DNA of 64,000 nucleotides from an uncultured Paraprevotella sp. (GCA_900546665.1 URDY01000008.1:71397-135396), one strand, 5' to 3'; positions 50,282 through 60,083 are shown, counted from the first letter of the stretch. Translations and numbers: made by a program. Notes: a model not told the origin generated them from the letters alone.

Positions 50282-52513
50282 TTATTCGCCTTTCTGCTCA
50301 CCGTTATTGTGCGGACGACGCTCGCGACGTTCCCCTCTTTCAGGACGCTCGCGACGAGCAGGACGCTCTACGTAACCTTCCGGCTTTTCGAGCAACACAC
50401 GACGAGACAATTTAAACTTACCCGTCTTCTGATCAATATCAACCAACTTCACCTTGATCTGGTCACCTTCCTTGATACCGGCTTCCTCAACCGTCTCCAA
50501 ACGCTTCCAGTCAATCTCAGAGATATGCAAAAGTCCGTCACGTCCCGGCATAAATTCCACAAATGCACCATAAGGCATTACGCTGCGAACTACACCGTCG
50601 TAAACTTCACCTACCTCAGGAATAGCTACTATATTCTTGATCTTGGACAAAGCAGCATCAATAACAGCCTTGTTGGCTCCACTAACCTGTACCACACCAA
50701 CGCCATCAGTCTCTTCAATTGTAACCACAGCGCCAGTTTCTTCCTGAATACCCTGTATAATCTTTCCGCCCGGGCCAATCACTGCACCAATAAATTCCTT
50801 TGGTATAGTAATCTGCTCGATACGAGGTACATGCGGTTTAAGTTCCGCACGAGGAGCCGGCATACATTCGGTGATCTTGCCAAGAATATGCTCACGACCA
50901 GCCTTGGCCTGCATCAATGCCTTTTCCAGGATTTCATAGCTCAAACCATCACATTTGATATCCATCTGGGTTGCAGTCAAACCGTTAACCGTACCAGTGG
51001 TCTTGAAGTCCATATCACCCAAGTGATCTTCATCACCCAAGATATCTGAAAGAACAGCATACTTGTCCTCTCCCGGATTCTTGATCAATCCCATTGCAAT
51101 ACCGCTCACCGGATTCTTGATAGGCACACCTGCATCCATCAAAGCCAATGTTCCGGCGCAAACCGTAGCCATGGAAGAAGATCCGTTAGACTCCAGAATA
51201 TCTGATACGACACGCACTGTATAAGGATAATCTTCAGGAATCTGACCCTTAAGACCTCTCCATGCCAAATGTCCGTGACCGATTTCACGACGACCTACTC
51301 CACGCTGAGCCTTAGCTTCACCGGTAGAGAAAGGAGGGAAATTGTAATGAAGCAAGAAACGCATCTTTCCCTGTTCCAGGACCTCATCTACAATCTTCTC
51401 ATCAAGTTTAGTACCCAATGTACAGGTAGACAAAGACTGAGTTTCACCACGGGTAAAGATTGCTGAACCGTGAGGACCAGGAAGCGGACTTACCTCACAC
51501 CAGATCGGACGGATATCTGTTGTAGCACGACCATCCAGACGCTTGCCTTCATCAAGCACGCAACGACGCATGGCATCACGCTCTACATCATGATAATAAC
51601 GGTCGATCATTGCATTCTTTTCTGCCAGTTCTTCTTCAGACAGTTCAGGATGAGCCTCTGCATAAGCCACCTTGAAGTTTTCACGGATCTCCATGAAAGC
51701 ATCTTCGCGGGCATGCTTGTCACGGTTTCCTTCCTGAGCAATGCGATAGGCCGGTTCGTAACAAACCTTCTTGCATTCCTCACGAAGTTCTTCATCGTTC
51801 ACCTCATGACAATACTCACGCTTAACATCCTTACCTAGTTCTTTTGACAGTTCCTTCTGCAAACGGCACATCGGCTTGATGGCTTCATGGGCAACTTTCA
51901 ATGCAGTCAGCAAATCCTGCTCTGAAACTTCCTTCATTTCACCTTCAACCATCATGATGTTTTCTTCCGTAGCACCGACCATAATATCCATATCGGCCTG
52001 TTCAAGCTGAGCGTATGTAGGATCTACTACATATTCTCCGTTGATTCGTGCAACACGGACTTCTGAAATCGGACCTTCAAAAGGTATATCCGAAACAGCC
52101 AATGCAGCTGAAGCGGCAAAACCAGCCAATGCATCAGGCATATCTACACCATCGGCAGAATAAAGAATCACATTTACATAAACCTCAGCATGATAGTTGC
52201 TCGGGAAAAGAGGACGCAATGCACGGTCTACAAGACGGCACGTCAGGATTTCATAATCTGAAGCTTTTCCTTCACGCTTGGTAAATCCTCCAGGGAAACG
52301 GCCAGCTGCTGAAAACTTTTCTCTGTACTCTACCTGTAAAGGCATAAAATCTGTTCCGGGAACGGCATCTTGGGCGGCACAAACGGTGGCCAAGAGCATA
52401 GTGTTACCCATGGTAAGCATCACGGCTCCATCGGCTTGTTTGGCCAGTTTCCCGGTCTCGATGCTGATGGTTCTTCCATCAGGCAATTCGACTGTCTTCG
52501 TAATTACATTCAT
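50282..52513 (-). CDS. pnp: Polynucleotide phosphorylase
   Basis: 743 residues from the ATG at 52513 ([19 protein letters not shown]). Phosphorolytic 3'-5' RNA exonuclease. Two RNase PH domains ([22 protein letters not shown] in the first; FTRGETQSL and [12 protein letters not shown] in the second), then KH ([17 protein letters not shown]) and S1 ([26 protein letters not shown]). The end is an Arg/Glu/Gly-rich tail ([16 protein letters not shown]), probably RNA-binding. Confidence 0.97.
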   Translation of the reverse strand: MNVITKTVELPDGRTISIETGKLAKQADGAVMLTMGNTMLLATVCAAQDAVPGTDFMPLQVEYREKFSAAGRFPGGFTKREGKASDYEILTCRLVDRALRPLFPSNYHAEVYVNVILYSADGVDMPDALAGFAASAALAVSDIPFEGPISEVRVARINGEYVVDPTYAQLEQADMDIMVGATEENIMMVEGEMKEVSEQDLLTALKVAHEAIKPMCRLQKELSKELGKDVKREYCHEVNDEELREECKKVCYEPAYRIAQEGNRDKHAREDAFMEIRENFKVAYAEAHPELSEEELAEKNAMIDRYYHDVERDAMRRCVLDEGKRLDGRATTDIRPIWCEVSPLPGPHGSAIFTRGETQSLSTCTLGTKLDEKIVDEVLEQGKMRFLLHYNFPPFSTGEAKAQRGVGRREIGHGHLAWRGLKGQIPEDYPYTVRVVSDILESNGSSSMATVCAGTLALMDAGVPIKNPVSGIAMGLIKNPGEDKYAVLSDILGDEDHLGDMDFKTTGTVNGLTATQMDIKCDGLSYEILEKALMQAKAGREHILGKITECMPAPRAELKPHVPRIEQITIPKEFIGAVIGPGGKIIQGIQEETGAVVTIEETDGVGVVQVSGANKAVIDAALSKIKNIVAIPEVGEVYDGVVRSVMPYGAFVEFMPGRDGLLHISEIDWKRLETVEEAGIKEGDQIKVKLVDIDQKTGKFKLSRRVLLEKPEGYVERPARRERPERGERRERRPHNNGEQKGE

Positions 52514-52546
52514 TTGATTTCTAAAATATTTCTTCAATAGATCAGG

Positions 52547-52554
52547 CAAATTTA
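52547..52554 (-). promoter_or_regulatory. Promoter -7 box of pnp
   Basis: Minus-strand TAAATTTG, 33 bp before the pnp ATG; -33 not evident. Confidence 0.5.
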
Positions 52555-52752
52555 AACATATTTCTTGATTAATTGGGTGTTTACCAGACAAAAAAATGCA
52601 TAATAACCGTGTTTTTTTACGAATAGAGCCTTATTTTTATGACATTTGTCATTCAAACCCCTGTCAGCCATCCTTTGAAAACAGGTTCTATTATTCAAAC
52701 CTTCACTTCGGACATTACCTGCCATCAGTTGCATTCTTTCATTTATTATATG

Positions 52753-52760
52753 TATATTTG
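52753..52760 (+). promoter_or_regulatory. Promoter -7 box of the TlpA-like lipoprotein
   Basis: TATATTTG, 23 bp before the ATG at 52784. Confidence 0.55.
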
Positions 52761-52783
52761 CCAACGAAAAAAAGACATACATT

Positions 52784-53941
52784 ATGAACAGAATCATCTT
52801 CATCCTTTTAATTTCCATGTTCTGCCTCAGCGCCTGCAAGGAAAAAGGAGAACAATTTGACGTCAAAGGACATATTACTTCGGCCAAAGACAAAACCTTA
52901 TATTTCGAAGCAATGACCTTAAACGGCACACTCCCCATTGACTCCGTCAAGCTTGACGATAACGGACAATTCGAATTCAGCCATAAAAGACCTGCCTGCC
53001 CCGAATTTTTCCGCTTGAGGATAGAACGGCAAATTATCAATATCGCCATTGACTCTACGGAACAGATCCAGATTGAGGCCGAATTCCCGACCATGTCAAC
53101 AAACTATACAATCAAGGGATCTGAAAACAGCGAAGTCATCCGCGAAATCAGCCTTAAGCAAAATGCCGTACAGGCCAAAATCGACCAAATAGCCCAAAAC
53201 AAGCAAATCACGGTCGGCGAACAGGACCGCCTTATCATGCAAGCCGTTCTACAATATAAAGAAGATCTCAAGAAAAACTACATAGCCAAAGATCCGAGCT
53301 CTTCGTATGCCTACTTTGCCGTATTCCAGACGCTCGGACGCATGCTGGTATTCGACCCCGTCAACGATCACGAAGACGTAAGATATGTTGCCGCAGTAGC
53401 TACGGCCTGGAACGAACGCTACAACGGAACGGAACGGGCAGAGAATCTTTACAACATCGCCATACAAGGCTTGAAAAATACCAAAACGCCACAAACCATG
53501 GAGATCAATCCGGAGAATCTCAAAAACATCGAAGTCAGGGAAGCCGGCTTTATTGATATCGAGCTGCCGGACATCAGAGGTCATTACAGAAAACTTTCCG
53601 ACATACAGGACAAAGTCATCATGCTCGACTTTACGGCATATTCAATGCCCAAATCACAGGAACGGACCCTGCAGCTCAGAACGCTTTATCAAAAGTACGC
53701 CTCAAAAGGATTCGAAATATATCAGATTTCCATCGATCCGAACGAACACTACTGGAAAACAGTCACCGAATCACTTCCATGGATATGTGTATACGAAAAA
53801 GAAAATACCGCCTCAGATTATCTGGCCCTCTATCAGGTCCGCAATATTCCGACTTATTTCCTGATAGACCGTGAAGGCAATGTGGTAGCACGTTCCGAGA
53901 ATATCCCGAATATCGGAAAAGCCATAGAAGCCTTACTCTGA
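52784..53941 (+). CDS. TlpA-like lipoprotein with a lost CxxC motif
   Basis: 385 residues. Lipobox LSAC (Cys 18), a DUF4369-like N-terminal beta domain (FDVKGHITSAKDKTLYFEAM), a helical linker, then a thioredoxin-fold domain from about residue 255 (IELPDIRGHYRKLSDIQDKVIMLDFTAYS). The active-site position that normally reads WCxxC reads YSMPK (286-290), so both redox Cys are absent, while cis-Pro NIPTYFLIDREG is kept. Disulfide chemistry is therefore unlikely; a binding or structural role is inferred. A weak GC-rich hairpin (53951-54001) follows. Confidence 0.85.
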   Translation: MNRIIFILLISMFCLSACKEKGEQFDVKGHITSAKDKTLYFEAMTLNGTLPIDSVKLDDNGQFEFSHKRPACPEFFRLRIERQIINIAIDSTEQIQIEAEFPTMSTNYTIKGSENSEVIREISLKQNAVQAKIDQIAQNKQITVGEQDRLIMQAVLQYKEDLKKNYIAKDPSSSYAYFAVFQTLGRMLVFDPVNDHEDVRYVAAVATAWNERYNGTERAENLYNIAIQGLKNTKTPQTMEINPENLKNIEVREAGFIDIELPDIRGHYRKLSDIQDKVIMLDFTAYSMPKSQERTLQLRTLYQKYASKGFEIYQISIDPNEHYWKTVTESLPWICVYEKENTASDYLALYQVRNIPTYFLIDREGNVVARSENIPNIGKAIEALL

Positions 53942-54052
53942 AAAATCAGACTCCGGACTGCGGTCATCCATTCTGCCTCAGGCATAAATCAGAAGTCCGG
54001 AACAACCGTCACACGCTCTTAACCCCGTGAAACACAAAAAAAAGCAAAAATT

Positions 54053-54083
54053 TTTGCCAATCAGAAATTAAAGCTTATCTTTG
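54053..54083 (+). promoter_or_regulatory. Promoter of greA
   Basis: TTTG (54053-54056), 19-bp spacer, TATCTTTG (54076-54083), followed by CAATGTAATTTGAGAAG. A leader of about 105 nt precedes greA. Confidence 0.8.
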
Positions 54084-54106
54084 CAATGTAATTTGAGAAG
54101 ATAAAG

Positions 54107-54150
54107 AAAGGGTTCCGGCTCAATGGCCGGAATTCTTTTGTTTTTATCTT
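54107..54150 (+). terminator. Terminator hairpin in the greA leader
   Basis: Stem TTCCGGCT / GGCCGGAA (54113-54132) extended outward by A-T and G-U pairs, CAAT loop, followed by TTCTTTTGTTTTTATC. It lies between the promoter and the greA ATG and can end transcription early, giving a roughly 60-nt RNA. Confidence 0.7.
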
Positions 54151-54191
54151 TAACCTTAAGTTGAAATTAATAAAAATTAGGAGGAAATATT

Positions 54192-54659
54192 ATGGCTTAT
54201 ATGTCACAAGAGGGCTACGACAAGTTAGTGGCCCAGCTTAAAGAAATGGAAACCGTACAGCGTCCTGCCGCTTCTGCCGCTATTGCCGAAGCACGCGATA
54301 AAGGCGACTTGAGTGAGAATTCCGAATACGATGCGGCAAAAGAACACCAGGCCATGCTGGAAATGAAGATCAACCAGCTGAAAGCCGTGATCAGCGAAGC
54401 CAAGATCATCGACACTTCAAAACTAAAGGCTGATACCGTACAGATCCTATCCAAGGTAGAAATGAAGAACGTGAAGAACGGCATGAAAATGACCTATACG
54501 ATCGTATCTGAAACCGAAGCCAACCTGCGCGAAGGAAAGATTTCCGTACAGACCCCTATTGCACAAGGATTGCTCGGCAAGAAAATCGGCGATATTGCTG
54601 AAATCAAGATTCCTCAGGGAACCATTCAACTGGAGATCACAAACATTTCTTTTGAATAA
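54192..54659 (+). CDS. greA: Transcription elongation factor GreA
   Basis: 155 residues: N-terminal coiled coil with the acidic tip ARDKGDLSENSEYDAAKE, then the C-terminal globular domain ending ISVQTPIAQGLLGKKIGD. It stimulates transcript cleavage by backtracked polymerase. A strong Shine-Dalgarno (AGGAGG, 7-8 bp before ATG) is present, unusual for this phylum. The HIT gene follows after 23 bp. Confidence 0.97.
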   Translation: MAYMSQEGYDKLVAQLKEMETVQRPAASAAIAEARDKGDLSENSEYDAAKEHQAMLEMKINQLKAVISEAKIIDTSKLKADTVQILSKVEMKNVKNGMKMTYTIVSETEANLREGKISVQTPIAQGLLGKKIGDIAEIKIPQGTIQLEITNISFE

Positions 54660-54682
54660 CCCTTTTCATCACGTTTTGAATT

Positions 54683-55090
54683 ATGGCTTCTATATTCAGT
54701 AAAATTGCAGCTGGCGAAATTCCAAGCTACAAATGTGCAGAAAACGAGGATTTTTATGCTTTCCTCGATATCAATCCACTGGTAAAGGGACATACTCTGG
54801 TCATTCCCAAACGCGAAGTAGACTACATCTTCGATTTGAGTGATGAAGAACTGGCAGCCATGCAGGTTTTTGCCAAACATGTAGCTATTGCCATCAAGAA
54901 AGCTTTTCCTTGCATTAAAGTAGGACAAGCTGTACTTGGCCTGGAAGTTCCACATGCTCACATCCACCTTATCCCGATGCAGAGCGAAAAAGACATGCTC
55001 TTCAACAACCCCAAGCAGTCTTTCACACCGGAAGAATTCAAGGCCACTGCTGATGCTATCTTAAGTTACTACACATCTGAAGATAAATAA
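54683..55090 (+). CDS. HIT family nucleotide hydrolase
   Basis: 135 residues with the histidine triad HAHIHLIPM (about 92-100) and the N-terminal FSKIAAGEIPSYK of HINT/HIT proteins. Likely hydrolyses nucleotide phosphoramidates or dinucleotides. Co-transcribed with greA. Confidence 0.93.
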   Translation: MASIFSKIAAGEIPSYKCAENEDFYAFLDINPLVKGHTLVIPKREVDYIFDLSDEELAAMQVFAKHVAIAIKKAFPCIKVGQAVLGLEVPHAHIHLIPMQSEKDMLFNNPKQSFTPEEFKATADAILSYYTSEDK

Positions 55091-55140
55091 GAAAAGCGGA
55101 GTTTACAGACTGGATAATGGCGTAAACTCCGCTTTTCTTA
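55089..55140 (+). terminator. Terminator after greA-HIT
   Basis: 18-bp perfect stem (AAGAAAAGCGGAGTTTAC with complement), 15-nt loop. Confidence 0.8.
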
Positions 55141-55439
55141 AAATTATCCATCCTACTCTTCCCCACATCATCATTTTTCTTTTCACCCCCTTATTTCATC
55201 AATTCTTCAAACTTGTTTTTTTAAAAAGCAGATTGTCTTTTTATGACAAGTTTGGTCCCTGCAATTTTCCTTAAGTTGGTTTTTTGACAAGAGAAAAACA
55301 GTATGAATTCCGACCCCTTCAACAAGCGCCCCACACATACAGCCCAATCTCCAAGAAAGCAACCTGCATAAAATGCTTCACCTCTTCATTATACTATATA
55401 TCATATTGATTATCAATATAATACAGATGAATATTCAGG

Positions 55440-55760
55440 CTTCACCTCTCTTGTCCGGCCTCACAGGTTAAAACAGTCCAATTTGTTCATAAAAATTACC
55501 TTGAGCAACCAAGACTTAGGCAAACTTTCAAAAAAGTAAAGCTTACTTTTGGAAAAGTAAACCTTACTTTTTTGAAAGTAAGCTTTACTTTTTTAAACAT
55601 GTCAGGATATTTTATTTTTAAAATACAATCATCACATCTGCCCGAAAGTTCAAAAAAAGAAAATGAAGGAGAGGTGAAGGAGTGGTGAAGGATCATGTTC
55701 ACCCCAAATCCCTTATAAACAAAGAAAGGTGAAGGAGTGAAGGGGTTTCCGGAACAAAAG
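55440..55760 (-). repeat. Dispersed intergenic repeat element, copy 2 (inverted)
   Basis: The 55141-55928 interval has no credible gene. Read on the minus strand it repeats the order of copy 1 (26590-26960): CCTTCACTCCTTCACC motifs, TTATAAGGGAT, GGTGAA, an AT-rich GTATTTTAAAAAT part, TCCTGACAT, three palindromes, then further GGTGAAG motifs. The rest (55141-55440) shows nothing I can name. Confidence 0.7.
55532..55593. repeat. Triple palindromic repeat, copy 2
   Basis: Units at 55532, 55553 and 55574 (period 21 bp) of the form AAAAGTAARSYTTACTTTT, matching copy 1. Confidence 0.9.
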
Positions 55761-55830
55761 TAAAAGGGAGGAAATCCATTATTCTCACGCCACAAAAATC
55801 ATGCAAGAATAATTTCTTCATGCTTCCCCC

Positions 55831-55871
55831 AAAAAAGTGGAGTTTACGATCACAGACATCGCAAACTCCAC
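55831..55871 (-). terminator. Terminator of the mannose-1-phosphate guanylyltransferase gene
   Basis: Minus-strand GTGGAGTTT / AAACTCCAC with additional CGAT/ATCG pairs, then TTTTTT. Confidence 0.8.
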
Positions 55872-55928
55872 GTATTACTAAAATCAGTTCCAATCTGACC
55901 TGCATAAATATCAGACAACCGATTGTTG

Positions 55929-57014
55929 TCAGATAAATTCCTCACCCAATTCCATTTGGGCATCCGTCATCATACGGCGTAATGCCGCGTTGTCATCCTT
56001 CGGACAAATCATCAGTATATTATCCTTCTCTGCCACGACGAAACCTTTCAGACCGTCAATAACGGCTATACGGCCCTTGGGAAGACAGATTACATTCCCT
56101 TCACTATTATACAATAAAGCCTCCGTGTTCAACAAGACATTATCCTTTGTGTCATGCTGGGTATCATTGTGCAAAGAATACCAGGAGCCAAGATCTGCCC
56201 ATCCGAAATCACAAATCTGCACATATACATTCTCACTTTTTTCCAATATGCCGTAATCAAGAGACAAATTGGGCAAGGTATCGAAATGAGCCGGAACACA
56301 ACGGATCAAATCATCGTCAAGCTGCTCCATCGCTTCAGTAAGACTGTCTCTGTAGTCAGGCACCAGATCATAGATGGATTTCATCATCGCATTGATGCTA
56401 TAAAGGAACAATCCCGTATTCCAGAAGAACTCACCACTTTCCATAAAGACCTTGGCAAACTCAAGAGCCGGCTTTTCCGTAAAGGATTTGACACGGGAGA
56501 ACACCCCTTCCTGGATCTCCTCATGAGCCTGAATATAGCCATAACCTACATCCGGACGGGTCGGTTTTACGCCCATCGTCAGCAAACAGTCCATACGGCC
56601 TACAAAATCCAGTCCTTTCAACATATCTTCATCAAAATTATTTTCCTGAAGAATCAGTTGGTCAGCCGGCGAAACGATAACCCTGGCCTGAGGACAGAGA
56701 CGCTCGATACAGGCTGTAGCCCAAGCCACACTCGGCAACGTATTCCTGCGAATAGGCTCTTTGAGGATCCGGTTGGGATTGGCCTCCGGCAACTGTTCTG
56801 CTACCAGATCAGCACAATGTTCATTCGTCACGATAAAAATATGGTCCGGATCTATAATCTTACGGAAACGGTCATAAGTCTGCTGCAGCAATGTTCGCCC
56901 TACTCCGAACCAGTCTAGAAACTGTTTCGGCTTTTCCTTACGGCTTACAGGCCACAAACGACTTCCTATTCCTCCCGCCAATATGACACAATAATTCAAA
57001 TCCTGTTCTTTCAT
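55929..57014 (-). CDS. Mannose-1-phosphate guanylyltransferase
   Basis: 361 residues; makes GDP-mannose from GTP and mannose 1-phosphate for fucose and mannose glycoconjugates. Pyrophosphorylase signature ILAGGIGSRLWPVSRKEKPKQF at the N-terminus, VSPADQLIL, and FTEKPALEFAK with VFMESGEFFWNTG. It lacks the C-terminal isomerase domain of bifunctional ManC proteins. Single gene with its own terminator. Confidence 0.93.
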   Translation of the reverse strand: MKEQDLNYCVILAGGIGSRLWPVSRKEKPKQFLDWFGVGRTLLQQTYDRFRKIIDPDHIFIVTNEHCADLVAEQLPEANPNRILKEPIRRNTLPSVAWATACIERLCPQARVIVSPADQLILQENNFDEDMLKGLDFVGRMDCLLTMGVKPTRPDVGYGYIQAHEEIQEGVFSRVKSFTEKPALEFAKVFMESGEFFWNTGLFLYSINAMMKSIYDLVPDYRDSLTEAMEQLDDDLIRCVPAHFDTLPNLSLDYGILEKSENVYVQICDFGWADLGSWYSLHNDTQHDTKDNVLLNTEALLYNSEGNVICLPKGRIAVIDGLKGFVVAEKDNILMICPKDDNAALRRMMTDAQMELGEEFI

Positions 57015-57180
57015 AAACTATTGGTTTAATTTACTCGCGCTAAGATAAGCCTTTTTAAGTACAATCTCAAAATGTCTTCATTAAAATTCAGTTAAATAGA
57101 GGTTAAAAGAATCTCCTTGTGATTCAAAATCCCCATCTGCACACTGTCATCCTGCCGTCTGGCCAGATACTGACACTACA

Positions 57181-57212
57181 TTTGTAAAACCCGATTATTA
57201 GTTGTAACTTTG
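57181..57212 (+). promoter_or_regulatory. Promoter of the GH30 gene
   Basis: TTTG (57181-57184), 20-bp spacer, TAACTTTG (57205-57212); leader of about 30 nt. Confidence 0.75.
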
Positions 57213-57244
57213 CCCATCAACATTAACCTTAAAAACAACAAATT

Positions 57245-59782
57245 ATGCACATCAAGCTACGATTAGCCCTATTCTTTCTGCTCTCTCTGGCCCTATCCGT
57301 ATATGGGCTTGCCCAAACCGTTGAAAATCCGGGCATTTGTTATCTGAAACATTCCAGCGGCAATATCCTGACAAAAGGAGTTGACAACAGAGCCGTACTC
57401 GAATCTCCTGATCAGGCTGAAAACAACATGCTGGAATTCATTCCGGGCAACGACGGCTACTATAACATCAAGACTACAAACGGAGAGAATTACCTTTCCC
57501 TCAACGGATCATGGAATACATTCTTCGAAAATGATCCTACTTCACCCAATGCCAAATATGCCATAGAGAAAGTAAACGGTACATTTATCCGGTTGCGATG
57601 CCAAGCAAACAACAAATACCTGGGAACAGACGATATCGGCCCAGGTGCTCACGTCTATTCCGACAAAAACGGCACTGATTCACGTCACTACTGGTATCTT
57701 TCAACAGATCCGTATCAGACTCCCGAAACGGATACCTTAAATTATCTGATCAATCCGGCTGCAACAAGACAGACATTCGAAGGATGGGGCGTTTCGCTCT
57801 GCTGGTGGGCCAATATGTGCGGCAAATGGAGCGACGAAAAAATTGATGAGATCGTAGACTGGCTTGTTGATCCGGAAGGACTGAATTTCAGAATCTTCCG
57901 TTACAACATTGGTGGTGGAGACGATCCTCTCAACCGCAATTGCACCCCTCATCACATGGGCAACGGCAAAGGACTGCGGGCCGAAATGGAAGGATTCAAG
58001 GATTCATCAGATGGTGAATACATCTGGAGCCGCGATGAAGCCCAACGTAAAATCATGTTGAAAATAAAGGAAAAACGACCCGATGCCATATTTGAGGCTT
58101 TCAGCAATTCTTGTCCTTATTATATGACATACAGCGGCTGCTGTGCCGGAAACACTGATGCCGGAAAAGATAATCTCCGGCCGGAATACTACGAAGAATT
58201 TGCCCATTATCTTGTAGATGTCTGCAAACACTATAAAGATACCTACGGCATTGAATTCAGGACACTGGAACCTTTCAATGAACCGATGACCAGCTATTGG
58301 GGAGCCAACGGCGGACAGGAAGGTTGCCATTTCGACTACAGTTCTCAAATTGCCTTTCTCAAGGTCCTCTCACCCATTCTTAAAGCATCCGGACTCAAAA
58401 CTGTTATTTCCGCTTCCGATGAAACGAGTACAGTACATTCGGTCAACGGTTTCGAGGCTTATCGTTCAGCAGACGTATTGTCTCTGGTCGGACAGTGGAA
58501 TGTCCATACCTACAGTGCAGACCAGACCAGCCGAAGCCAGATCAATGCCCTTTGCAAAGATGCCGGCATTCCTTTATGGATGAGCGAAGTAGGATCCGGC
58601 GGAAGCGGTATTGCGGGCAACCTCGGACTGGCCCAGAAACTGATGGATGACATCCGTTACATCATGCCGTCTGCATGGATCGACTGGCAATACATCGAGG
58701 AAGGAAATGACCAGTGGTGTATGGTGCAGGGCAACTTCTCCGAACAGACGTATCACAAAGTCAAGAACTACAGTATCCGCCAACACTTCAGCCGGTTCAT
58801 CAAAGAAGGATACACTTTCCTGACATCCTTAAACGAACAGACCCTTGCTGCCCGCAATGCAACTGGCGACACACTCGTACTGATTACGATCAACACAGGG
58901 GCTCTGCCGTCAGCCTATCGGGCAGACCTTTCCTTCTATGACCATATCGGAAGCGACATTACCTGTATCATTACAGACAACAACAGAGATCTGGCCGCTT
59001 ATCACGACTTTGACCTTGAAGACCAATATCTGACTTACCAAATGCCAGGCTACAGCATCACGACATTTATCATTCCGGTCAAGGAACAGGAGCAGAGCAG
59101 TGAGGGGATAGAAAGCGGAGCATCTTATTTTATCATTCCCCGTACAGCCTCCGGTCTTTCTATACAGACAGACAACGGCACCGTCAACCTCGGAACCAAC
59201 CAGAATCTGCCGGAACAGATCTGGACTGTCACCGAACAGGATGGGCTATACACATTCAAGAACCAGAATGGAGACATCTTAACCGAACAGTCTCCCAACT
59301 ATTATCTCGGTGCCTCACAGACTGAGAAGAACGGCCAACAATTCAGAATTGAATCAATAGACGAGCCTTTCTGCAAAATACTGACTTCGGACGGTAGTAA
59401 AGCGTTTGACCTGGAAGGAGGAAATTACGCTGCCGGCACCCGGATCGGATTATGGGAGTATGGTGACAGTCCGACTGCCAGCCACCGCCAATTCCAGCTG
59501 GTCCGTGTTCCGGATGAAGAAACCCCCGACCAGATCCGTCCCATCAACGACAATTCTGCTGATGAATGCCCCATCAACCTGGCTGCAACAGAAGGTATAC
59601 TCCATATCCAGCAAAAAACGGCATCACAAGGCTTGCTGACATTATACGCAGCAGACGGCAAAGTAGTGCTCCGCCGTATCCTTTCTGAATATGACACCTA
59701 TATTCCAATGAAAAAGGGTCTGTACATCCTACGTTACCAACAGGACGAAACGATATTTGGCAAAACCATAGCCATACCATAA
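57245..59782 (+). CDS. Secreted GH30-family glycoside hydrolase with ricin-type domains
   Basis: 845 residues. Signal peptide (about 1-24), N-terminal ricin-like beta-trefoil (about 30-155), GH30 catalytic barrel starting TFEGWGVSLCWWANMCG (about 178), acid/base Glu 346 in EPFNEP and nucleophile Glu 448 in MSEVGSGG, a beta-sandwich, a second trefoil-like domain (about 620-755), and a C-terminal sorting-tail-like end. The GWG-x-SLCWWA motif is typical of endo-beta-1,6-galactanase-like GH30 members, so that activity is the leading guess. It stands alone: no SusC/SusD pair adjoins. Confidence 0.87.
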   Translation: MHIKLRLALFFLLSLALSVYGLAQTVENPGICYLKHSSGNILTKGVDNRAVLESPDQAENNMLEFIPGNDGYYNIKTTNGENYLSLNGSWNTFFENDPTSPNAKYAIEKVNGTFIRLRCQANNKYLGTDDIGPGAHVYSDKNGTDSRHYWYLSTDPYQTPETDTLNYLINPAATRQTFEGWGVSLCWWANMCGKWSDEKIDEIVDWLVDPEGLNFRIFRYNIGGGDDPLNRNCTPHHMGNGKGLRAEMEGFKDSSDGEYIWSRDEAQRKIMLKIKEKRPDAIFEAFSNSCPYYMTYSGCCAGNTDAGKDNLRPEYYEEFAHYLVDVCKHYKDTYGIEFRTLEPFNEPMTSYWGANGGQEGCHFDYSSQIAFLKVLSPILKASGLKTVISASDETSTVHSVNGFEAYRSADVLSLVGQWNVHTYSADQTSRSQINALCKDAGIPLWMSEVGSGGSGIAGNLGLAQKLMDDIRYIMPSAWIDWQYIEEGNDQWCMVQGNFSEQTYHKVKNYSIRQHFSRFIKEGYTFLTSLNEQTLAARNATGDTLVLITINTGALPSAYRADLSFYDHIGSDITCIITDNNRDLAAYHDFDLEDQYLTYQMPGYSITTFIIPVKEQEQSSEGIESGASYFIIPRTASGLSIQTDNGTVNLGTNQNLPEQIWTVTEQDGLYTFKNQNGDILTEQSPNYYLGASQTEKNGQQFRIESIDEPFCKILTSDGSKAFDLEGGNYAAGTRIGLWEYGDSPTASHRQFQLVRVPDEETPDQIRPINDNSADECPINLAATEGILHIQQKTASQGLLTLYAADGKVVLRRILSEYDTYIPMKKGLYILRYQQDETIFGKTIAIP

Positions 59783-59792
59783 TCCATTTTCT

Positions 59793-59830
59793 CCCCCTTT
59801 GAAAGTCGCTTAAAACGGCTTCCAAAGGGG
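59793..59830 (+). terminator. Possible terminator after the GH30 gene
   Basis: Arms CCCCTTTG / CAAAGGGG with a partly paired interior; U-tract weak. Confidence 0.4.
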
Positions 59831-59887
59831 ACTTCAGAACACTTTTCTAAAAAAATCCCATAAACGGATAAAAAAACAGATAAAAAT

Positions 59888-59918
59888 TTTGCAGATTAAA
59901 AAATAATGCATACCTTTG
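59888..59918 (+). promoter_or_regulatory. Promoter of tRNA-Leu
   Basis: TTTG (59888-59891), 19-bp spacer, TACCTTTG (59911-59918), followed by CAACCGCAATCGAGAA. Confidence 0.8.
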
Positions 59919-59941
59919 CAACCGCAATCGAGAAACAAAAA

Positions 59942-60023
59942 GCCCAGATGGCGGAATAGGTAGACGCGCTGGTCTCAAACACCAGTGGGGAAACCCATCC
60001 CGGTTCGATCCCGGGTCTGGGTA
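59942..60023 (+). tRNA. tRNA-Leu (anticodon CAA)
   Basis: 82-nt class II tRNA: acceptor GCCCAGA / TCTGGGT, anticodon stem CTGGT / ACCAG with loop CTCAAAC, variable arm, T-arm with GGTTCGATCCC. CCA not encoded. Leu-tRNA 3' ends are known integration sites for Bacteroides mobilizable units such as NBU1, and the following DNA is accessory. Confidence 0.95.
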
Positions 60024-60030
60024 CAAAGAT

Positions 60031-60076
60031 AAAAGCTAAGTAATTGATAATTCAATACTTAGCTTTTTCTTTTTAT
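60031..60076 (+). terminator. Terminator after tRNA-Leu
   Basis: 12-bp perfect stem AAAAGCTAAGTA / TACTTAGCTTTT with 13-nt loop, then a T-rich run. Confidence 0.8.
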
Positions 60077-60083
60077 CGGAGAT

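Noticed and set aside
55496..55795. Minus frame with repeated KVKLTF-like units
   Set aside because: Same repeat-derived artefact as at 26671; no promoter or start signal.
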